Of a stretch of DNA of 64,000 bases, positions 58,238-64,000 are shown in pieces. Both the position numbers and the translations under genes were made by a program. The notes beneath the pieces are model-generated. The model was not told the DNA's origin. It saw nothing but the letters and a program-made list of their open reading frames with translations, and searched no databases. Source of the DNA: Trichomonas tenax (taxonomy: Eukaryota; Parabasalia; Trichomonadida; Trichomonadidae); contig JALKBU010000050.1 in assembly GCA_023091735.1 (NCBI GenBank), positions 45,235 through 109,234 of the forward strand, in the 5' to 3' direction. Numbering within the stretch: the stretch's first letter is position 1; every line of letters starts with the position of its first letter.

Positions 58238-59920
58238 TTAAAATATTGGATCATAATCAAGATCATCATAAGTATCTTCATTCTCATCGTATGCTGTTCG
58301 CCAGTAGTTGTCGTAATTGGAGTCAAGGGCTGATGGTGGATTCTGTGGTGCTTGAATTTGGCCATATATTTTATTAGAATTCATCTGAGAGATTGCAGGT
58401 TGCTCGGTTTGTGCATGTTGCATCATATTCTGCTGCGGAATCTGATTGACCATTCCCATGGGCTGTTGTTGAAGCATCTGGTTCTGATTCATCATGTTTG
58501 ATTGCTGCATCTGCATTTGATTCATCATTGTTGGTTGTGGGATTTGGGTCATCATCGGATGTTGCATCATTGAGCTCTGTTGTTGCATTGGTGTGCTCTG
58601 TTGTTGAATAGGAGTTATAGGGGTGTTTTGCTGCATTGGTGTTATCTGAGAACTTTGCTGCATCGGATTAATCTGTGGATTTTGTGGCATTTGATATAAT
58701 TGGGAGTTTTGTTGCTGATACTGAGTCTGAATTAGATTAATTGCGTTTGGTTGATACTGATTCATTTGGCTCTGTTGCATATTTTCTATACTAACTGATT
58801 TAGACAACTGACCTGAACTCTGTTGATACTGTGAAGAATTTTGTTGATATTGCGAAGAATATTGCGATTGATAAGAATAATTGGATTGTGAATTAGAGAT
58901 AATTGGTTGAGCAAATCCCGGATGCGTCTGGCTATAGTTCGGCTGTGATTGATTATAACTCTGCTGAGACTGACGAGTTTCTTTGAATTGCTGAGGAACA
59001 GGAATCTTATTTTCTTGCATTTTCTGCATTAAAAACTGCTGGTATTGCTGCTGCATACCTATAGGTATTTCAGTCAATGACTTGGAAGTAGATTGAATCT
59101 GTGCTGGTGGCAAAATCCTTTCAAACTTAATATCAGGATTTGTGAACATCTGTCCACATACAGGACACTTAGGAATAGTTGGCGATGGGAATGTATATAT
59201 AATTGGAACCTCACAATGAGGATGTTGTATCACTGCTGAAAAATCTTTCGATAATGAAACATATTGCAGCATAAACCAGAAATAGAAGAGCTTGCAATTC
59301 TCTAAATTAGTAAATTGAAGTTCGCATTGTCGATTTGGGATGATAAAGAATTTTTCATTATTAATTATAACAGGCGCTACTGGTATTCCGTTGATTGCTA
59401 TAATTCCATCTCCAGGAACCAAGTTTGCTTTTCGTTCTTTTGATTTAACCAAGGCGAAAAATTTGCCGATTAAAAATTGATCATTCGATAGATTTTGTTG
59501 AGGTATCACAATCGGTTCTCTATGAATTGCTATTAAAAAAACGCGCGGATGCATCATATTATTTATAGTAAAGCATTCATCAACTTGAAAACGATTAAGA
59601 TCATTGTGAAATTTTTGGTTCTTAAGCATCGCGAGGGCAATGTAACCGATATTCTTTACAATAAATTTAACAGTTGGCAATTTTTCCTTCAAATATAAAA
59701 TTTTCTCCAGAAATTTCGTGCTGCATTTGGCTTTGTCGAAGTTCTGTTCATCAGATTCCGTCAAAGCTTCGAATAACCGAAACAAAGTTGGTGCTTTTTG
59801 CTCAGGATAACTTTTTATCATATCTTCCAACCTTTTGAAAATAGTTTGGTCAGCATCCACTTCACGGTGAGTAGCATTCTGTGGGTTAACCATACCATTG
59901 TTCACAGGCGGATACTCCAT
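58238..59920 (-). CDS. Gln/Met-rich protein with CPVCGQMF motif, function unknown
   Basis: I do not recognise this protein securely. The first half (about residues 1-275) is globular. It includes PGDGIIAINGIPVAPVIINN, then a stretch with QHPHCEVP and KCPVCGQMFTNPDIKF. The second half is extremely rich in Gln, Asn, Met, Ser and Pro, with repeated units such as QMNQ, QQNS and TPMQQ, and it ends in an acidic tail (DENEDTYDDLDYDPIF). A possible but weak reading is a divergent SIZ/PIAS-like protein, because a single N-G loop and a CPVC pair appear in the same order. A transcription co-activator is another option given the Gln-rich tail. There is no visible nuclear signal. The acidic C terminus is unusual. 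Confidence 0.6.
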   Translation of the reverse strand: MEYPPVNNGMVNPQNATHREVDADQTIFKRLEDMIKSYPEQKAPTLFRLFEALTESDEQNFDKAKCSTKFLEKILYLKEKLPTVKFIVKNIGYIALAMLKNQKFHNDLNRFQVDECFTINNMMHPRVFLIAIHREPIVIPQQNLSNDQFLIGKFFALVKSKERKANLVPGDGIIAINGIPVAPVIINNEKFFIIPNRQCELQFTNLENCKLFYFWFMLQYVSLSKDFSAVIQHPHCEVPIIYTFPSPTIPKCPVCGQMFTNPDIKFERILPPAQIQSTSKSLTEIPIGMQQQYQQFLMQKMQENKIPVPQQFKETRQSQQSYNQSQPNYSQTHPGFAQPIISNSQSNYSYQSQYSSQYQQNSSQYQQSSGQLSKSVSIENMQQSQMNQYQPNAINLIQTQYQQQNSQLYQMPQNPQINPMQQSSQITPMQQNTPITPIQQQSTPMQQQSSMMQHPMMTQIPQPTMMNQMQMQQSNMMNQNQMLQQQPMGMVNQIPQQNMMQHAQTEQPAISQMNSNKIYGQIQAPQNPPSALDSNYDNYWRTAYDENEDTYDDLDYDPIF

Positions 59921-60164
59921 CTTGAAGATCTACAAGTCTTTGAAAAATATAGAAAAATTGTACATTTCTGCCTCGTAAAGTGTCAAAATGACAAAGTTGT
60001 CGAATTTACTGCAGTAAATTGCTGAGTTGCTCATTCAATAATCTTTGGATTTAACGCATCATGATCTTGGTGTTATAGTGGTTGTCTTCATTCATATAAA
60101 CATGAATCCATCATTTACATATTACTCACAAGTTTATTCGATGAATAAGAAGAAGTCTTATTTC

Positions 60165-60343
60165 TTCTTTGCATCCTTTGCTGGAGCGGCTGGTTTGCCT
60201 TGGCCTGCATGTCCGTGTACAACTGGGACCTTCTTGACTTGGGCTTCCTTCTTCGATGTGTGGAGTGGATCGATGCCGTATGCGTGGACGTGCTTTCTGT
60301 TGAAAATGTTTGTGCGGGATATGTTTATTCTCAAACAGTTCAT
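60165..60343 (-). pseudogene. Left copy of small basic protein gene, 5' part replaced
   Basis: The minus-strand frame reads FNRKHVHAYGIDPLHTSKKE and continues with a basic Ala/Pro/Lys tail ending AKDAKKK. The tail is identical to the right copy, but residues upstream of FNRKH have no match to the right copy's N terminus (MSAVEHNANC). The only ATG is in unrelated sequence. This copy probably lost its true start. The protein is unrecognised; a weak likeness to small axonemal proteins (FAM183-type) is noted only as a guess. Confidence 0.5.
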
Positions 60344-60347
60344 TTCT
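60341..60347 (+). promoter_or_regulatory. Initiator TCATTTC of the right small gene
   Basis: TCATTTC lies six bases before the ATG at 60354 and supports that start. Confidence 0.45.
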
Positions 60348-60353
60348 CAACAA

Positions 60354-60598
60354 TGTCTGCTGTTGAACACAACGCTAACTGTGCTGCCCACAAGATCATG
60401 AAGCTCCACCAGGAGGAGCAGGACGAGATCAACAGAAAGCACATCCACTCCACACATCGAAGAAGGAAGCCCAAGTCAAGAAGGTCCCAGTTGTACACGG
60501 ACATGCAGGCCAAGGCAAACCAGCCGCTCCAGCAAAGGATGCAAAGAAGAAATAAGACTTCTTCTTATTCATCGAATAAACTTGTGAGTAATATGTAA
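60354..60598 (+). CDS. Right copy of small protein gene, probably frameshifted
   Basis: The frame starts MSAVEHNANCAAHKIMKLHQ and continues for 81 codons. Up to NRKHIHS it looks like a normal protein, with a proper initiator and start. After that it leaves the frame of the conserved tail. Relative to the left copy, 19 bp are missing just after the NRKH codons. This shifts the reading so that the KKVPVVHGHAGQGKPAAPAK tail is read out of frame as an unusual RRRKPKSRRSQL stretch. Either the gene is broken or the alternative C terminus is used. RNA or proteome data would decide. Confidence 0.45.
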
Positions 60599-60640
60599 AT
60601 GATGGATTCATTTTTATATGAATGAAATAAAACACCAAAA

Positions 60641-61123
60641 TAGAGAATCATAACTCTGGTGGTAATACATTTTTCTCATTATCAAATCATAATTGTTCTT
60701 TGGCCCAAAAATGCCCAAAATTGTTGCAAGTTATCATCTCTGGGATATGGGAGACCTTTCGCAATGATACATCTTTATTCATTGTCATTTCTCTGATCAA
60801 ATAATTCATATTTTGCACAAAAATCATTAAGACTTTTTTTTCAACTTTTGAATGATACATATTTCCAAAGCTCATGATTTGCAAAGCACATTGAAACTCC
60901 AATTAGTGTGTGTCATTCATTTAAGCGTAGTCTCGATATATAATGCAATGCGTTCGAAACTTTGTAAAGGGAGTGATACATAAATGCAGAGATTGAAGCT
61001 TGATGTGTCAACTGTGCTATAGCAGAATAAAAGCATCTGTGGTCTCCGTGGTATCACATCGCATCAGAATTTTATCAAATTAACACATCACAAAGCTCAA
61101 AATTTTGGCACTTTTAAATTCCG
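60641..61123. other. Intergenic AT-rich DNA, nothing recognised
   Basis: No coding or RNA feature was recognised upstream of tRNase Z. Confidence 0.45.
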
Positions 61124-61130
61124 TCACTCT
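61124..61130 (+). promoter_or_regulatory. Initiator TCACTCT of the tRNase Z gene
   Basis: TCACTCT fits TCAYW and precedes the ATG at 61137 by six bases. Confidence 0.5.
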
Positions 61131-61136
61131 AAAAAA

Positions 61137-62948
61137 ATGAAGTATGATCTCGTTGTCGTTTCAGGGAAAACACCGGACAGCAAACCGTGCGTTGCGTTGA
61201 CTTTCTTGGATGCTGTCTATCTTTTCAACTGTCCTGACCAAACACAGCGAATTTTCAGGGAAAATAAAATTAGATTTCAAAAATTAGACACAATATTCAT
61301 GACATCATTGCATAGCCACTCTTTAGGTGGTTTCCACGGTCTGTTGATTACTGTTATGGATAATAAACAGAAAAATGTGCAGATTTGCGGGCCAAAAGGG
61401 ATTGAAAAAATTGTAGAATCATACAGAAGCCTTCATACCAACGAAAACATAAAACCTGTCATCGTCGAAAGCGTTTCTGATAAAAATATACAATCGAAAT
61501 CGATTCATTTACATTCATCAATTGCTTATGATATTCAATTATGCGAAGTTCCTGGTAAATTCTTGATCCATAAGGCCAAGGAACTCCAAATTCTAGCTGG
61601 TCCTGTTTACAGAAAGCTTCAGGATGGAGAAACAATCACATTAGACGATGGAAGAGTTATCAAGCCTGAAATGGTTGTTGGACCACCAACACCAGGTGAC
61701 CATATTCTAATTGTTGATTGTAAATGTGATGAAGACGTTGAATTATTACCAGATTGCAAAGATTACGATTTAGTAGTTCATTTCACGAATCCAGACATAT
61801 TGAATACAGAAAATTATATGTCAAAGTTTTCACCAACACAAAAATCTCTCTTCTTCAAGAATTCTGGCAAAATCACATTCCCATCAGTTGGAAATCTTTA
61901 TTCAAACATCGCAAAATTATCTGACATTTTCACCCCACTTGTTCATTACACGAAAGATTCGTCAAATATCAAATTACCAAAGAATTTTGTAAATGCCGAA
62001 CAAAGTCTTGAATTTGCATTTTGTCCAGTTGAAAAGAAGAAATTCAACTATCCAAAGTATACCGTTGATGTTCCAATAAATGAATCACCAGCTCTTCCAA
62101 ACATTGTTACATTTGGAGTGACTTTCACTGGAACAGGAAGTACATATCCAAGCAAGTATCGAAACGTCGCTGGAATTCTTATTCACACGCGTGATGGGTT
62201 CCTCGTTTTCGATGCTGGCGAAGGTTTTGTTGGCCAAATAACACGCCGCTATGGATACGAGAATGTAAACTTCATACTGAAGAACATCATTGCAATTTTT
62301 ATATCTCATAATCATGGAGATCACGTTTTTGGCAGCTATGAGCTTCTTCAAGCAAGAAGTGCACTCACTGATGTAGATGTTCCTATGTTTTGTCCGGAGC
62401 CTCTTCAAACCCATCTTCAGACGATTGAACAAGTTTCTGGCTTTGGATCTCTCCACTTTTCTTTCTTGCCACGCGACGTATTCACATTTAGTGTTGGCGC
62501 GACAACACTTGAATTTATTCCTGTTAATCACTGCAAGGGTTCATTCGGAATAGTTGCGACTATATGCGGAGGCTATAGAGTTGCATACTCCGGTGACAAA
62601 TGCTTTGGTGATGAGTACGCAGCAAAAGTTGGAAGATGTGATCTTTTGATTCATGAATCGACATTCTCTGATGATTTAATTGCTGAGGCAACATCAAAGA
62701 GACACTCAACGATGGGTCAAGCAATTGAAACATCGAAATTATGTAATGCTAGATACGCTGTTTTAACACACTTTTCGCAGAGATATCCGAAGCTTCCTGT
62801 TTTCGAAGGCAGTGAAAACATTGCTTTCGCATTTGACTATCTTTCTTTTGTTTTCGAGGATATCAATAAGCTATGTGAAGTATGTCCAAAGGTTTTCCAA
62901 ATGATTTCAGACCTTGAAGCTGCAGAAGATGATAGAAACAAAAACTAA
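61137..62948 (+). CDS. tRNase Z, long form (ELAC2-like)
   Basis: This metallo-beta-lactamase endonuclease removes the 3' trailer of tRNA precursors. The 603-residue product has two related halves. The N-terminal half (about 1-290) keeps the fold and a degenerate motif (HSHSLGGFHGLL) without zinc ligands. The C-terminal half (about 310-590) has the active site: TGTGSTYPSKYRN, FDAGEG, the zinc motif SHNHGDHVFGSY (about residue 390), PVNHCKGSFG, AYSGDK, LLIHESTF and KRHSTMGQA. All the metal-binding His and Asp blocks are present. It is shorter than the human and yeast long forms (about 800), mainly by shortened linkers. There is no clear organellar presequence. Confidence 0.9.
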   Translation: MKYDLVVVSGKTPDSKPCVALTFLDAVYLFNCPDQTQRIFRENKIRFQKLDTIFMTSLHSHSLGGFHGLLITVMDNKQKNVQICGPKGIEKIVESYRSLHTNENIKPVIVESVSDKNIQSKSIHLHSSIAYDIQLCEVPGKFLIHKAKELQILAGPVYRKLQDGETITLDDGRVIKPEMVVGPPTPGDHILIVDCKCDEDVELLPDCKDYDLVVHFTNPDILNTENYMSKFSPTQKSLFFKNSGKITFPSVGNLYSNIAKLSDIFTPLVHYTKDSSNIKLPKNFVNAEQSLEFAFCPVEKKKFNYPKYTVDVPINESPALPNIVTFGVTFTGTGSTYPSKYRNVAGILIHTRDGFLVFDAGEGFVGQITRRYGYENVNFILKNIIAIFISHNHGDHVFGSYELLQARSALTDVDVPMFCPEPLQTHLQTIEQVSGFGSLHFSFLPRDVFTFSVGATTLEFIPVNHCKGSFGIVATICGGYRVAYSGDKCFGDEYAAKVGRCDLLIHESTFSDDLIAEATSKRHSTMGQAIETSKLCNARYAVLTHFSQRYPKLPVFEGSENIAFAFDYLSFVFEDINKLCEVCPKVFQMISDLEAAEDDRNKN

Positions 62949-63080
62949 TGTTTATATTTTTAAATAGAGATTTTGATATTAGAGAAACCCAACACTCTTT
63001 TTCATATTAATATTTAATAATATGAGTTTTGAAAGAAATCTGGATAATGAAAAAAAAATTTTTTTTTTGATTAAATATGT

Positions 63081-63770
63081 TTAGTTGTTAGATGGTGATG
63101 TTGTCCTCTTCGTGGCACCTGGTGAAGAAGATCTATCACTTGTGTGGATGTCACTGTAGTCTCTGACGTTCTTCTTCTTGGCTGTCTTTGTCTGTGCAGC
63201 TGTGGACATTGTTGTTCTCTGGTCCTTAGAAAGGATGAGGTAAATGATGCCACCGAGAACGACGATGACTAAGATGTAGAGGATTGCAGAGCTAATTGTC
63301 TCCTTGTAGTTGGTGTACTCGGCGAACTCGACTGTCTCGTTGAGGATGAGGACAGAGTAGTTCTTGCCGTCAGCTGCTGTGACGATGGCGTAAGCGTCGA
63401 TAAGATAGGTGTTAGCTTCCATTGCGGATGTCCACTGGATGATGTTTGGCTGTGTTGTGGACTCCTCGCTGTTGACGCGGGCTGGTGAAGAGAATGTTGT
63501 GTAGTTGTTGACTAATTCGCCGTCTGTGCTGTAGATGTGGCCAAAGACTGTCTGGATGTCCAACTCAGACGATCCGAGGGCCTTGTACGTAGAAACGATA
63601 CGAATCATTTCTGTGTATAAAGGTAATTTCTTGTCTGGATAATCGATGAAGAGGCCACGAGCGTCGATTACTTCCTTAGGGAGTGGAGGAAGAAATGCAC
63701 GAGTGTTCGGGTCGTATGTTCCTAATATATCGTCCTCTGATCTTGAAAGAAGGAAAAGTGTGAAGAACAT
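63081..63770 (-). CDS. Probable TRAP-alpha (SSR1)-like ER membrane protein
   Basis: This is a probable subunit of the translocon-associated protein complex at the ER. The 229-residue product starts with a signal peptide (MFFTLFLLSRS). It has an acidic luminal region (DDILGTYD) and an Ig-like luminal domain at about residues 60-165, with strands such as IDAYAIVTAADGKNYSVLIL then NETVEF. One membrane span follows near 172-190 (ILYILVIVVLGGIIYLIL), then a basic, Ser-rich cytosolic tail. Topology, the NxT next to the last strand, and the basic tail fit TRAP-alpha. Sequence identity is too low for certainty, and other type I proteins are possible. The frame opens further upstream with TTG; ATG 63770 gives the signal peptide. 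Confidence 0.5.
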   Translation of the reverse strand: MFFTLFLLSRSEDDILGTYDPNTRAFLPPLPKEVIDARGLFIDYPDKKLPLYTEMIRIVSTYKALGSSELDIQTVFGHIYSTDGELVNNYTTFSSPARVNSEESTTQPNIIQWTSAMEANTYLIDAYAIVTAADGKNYSVLILNETVEFAEYTNYKETISSAILYILVIVVLGGIIYLILSKDQRTTMSTAAQTKTAKKKNVRDYSDIHTSDRSSSPGATKRTTSPSNN

Positions 63771-64000
63771 GTATTTATTTGTCAAACTGCCGAAATTTGG
63801 GAGTTTTTGTAAACAAGCTTTGCTGTCAAAATAGTGCAATGTAAGTAGTATATGATTGGGGGTTGTATGCCACTTTTTGTAACTATATATAGTGGGGACA
63901 ATAACTAATATATATAGTGGGAAAAACTAAGTTAATTTTAAATTTTATTTATTTTTATTCTTACATAAACAGCGGACAATGTCGAATATAAAATGTGACA

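Larger units (their letters stand above)
60066..60640. repeat. Large inverted duplication of a small gene and its 3' flank
   Basis: 60091-60268 and 60455-60630 are reverse complements of each other at almost every base over about 176 bp. The match weakly extends outward to a shared TTGGTGTT word. The arms contain the last 40-odd codons and 3' flank of one small gene on both sides, facing outward. The central 186 bp are not repeated. Confidence 0.8.

Noticed and set aside
60045..60401. 118-codon frame in the palindromic locus and its mirror at 60429-60638
   Set aside because: Both are antisense of the small basic protein tail (Ala/Pro/Lys codons) and appear twice only because of the inverted repeat.
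1..64000. Spliceosomal introns of trichomonad type
   Set aside because: I looked for the extended 3' signal ACTAACACACAG and a matching 5' site near gene starts and found none; all called genes are open without splicing.
1..64000. tRNA or rRNA genes and CRISPR arrays
   Set aside because: No GGTTCRANTCC-like B box with a paired A box was seen, no rRNA-like block, and no regularly spaced repeats; the window is eukaryotic nuclear DNA.

Overview
The window looks like nuclear DNA of a trichomonad (parabasalid protist), more likely Tritrichomonas-like than anything else. It is AT-rich and has long intron-free genes on both strands. It encodes eukaryotic proteins throughout (TORC1 Raptor, Cdc20, Nup155, Rrp5, BET bromodomain, Vps9). 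It contains a very large multi-membrane-pass adenylyl/guanylyl-cyclase-like protein of a kind abundant in trichomonads. Many start codons lie within about 20 bases of an initiator of the form TCAYW, often TCACTTTT, which is the known trichomonad Inr. The species assignment is inference.

Layout. 1-4.6 kb: ribosomal protein S9 (-), an L-type-lectin-like membrane protein (+) and a ubiquitin protease (-). 4.6-7.05 kb: a decayed region with an unknown gene remnant, an integrase remnant and a small TIR element. 7.06-13.05 kb: a Vps41-like HOPS subunit and Raptor (+). 13.1-20.9 kb: an SPX phosphate transporter and the 1580-residue cyclase-like protein (-). 20.9-29.2 kb: gene-poor, with a small Myb protein, a single bromodomain protein, a second copy of the small TIR element, and a broken ankyrin gene. 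29.2-36.7 kb: an M16C metalloprotease (-), a 1.6-kb inverted-repeat transposable element, a Vps9-domain Rab GEF and a class 3 lipase. 36.7-45.5 kb: a broken beta-helix surface-protein gene, queuine tRNA-ribosyltransferase subunit 2, Nup155, a BET protein and a broken ROK sugar kinase. 45.5-64 kb: a CFAP53-like axonemal protein, Cdc20/Cdh1, a PDI-like ER protein, Rrp5, a cyclin, a Gln-rich protein, a palindromic pair of small genes, long-form tRNase Z and a TRAP-alpha-like ER protein.

Most genes are single-copy housekeeping genes: translation and ribosome/tRNA maturation (S9, Rrp5, tRNase Z, QTRT2), cell cycle and growth control (Cdc20, cyclin, Raptor, cyclase), membrane traffic (Vps41, Vps9, L-type lectin) and chromatin (two bromodomain proteins, Myb). 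There is no operon logic. Neighbours are independent units, often convergent with 60-170 bp gaps or divergent over 250-550 bp promoters.

The most unusual items are: (1) a non-autonomous element at 32347-33954 with terminal inverted repeats of about 240 bp, nested hairpins and a flanking 16-bp direct repeat, whose ends carry copies of the host promoter motif; (2) a recurrent near-palindromic upstream motif, TTTGACATGTAAA or TTTACATGTCAAA; (3) a near-perfect inverted gene duplication at 60.09-60.63 kb; and (4) a cyclase domain that lacks the usual transition-state Asn and Arg. Several entries in the supplied frames begin at TTG or GTG. I moved those starts to the first plausible ATG, using the Inr position where visible.
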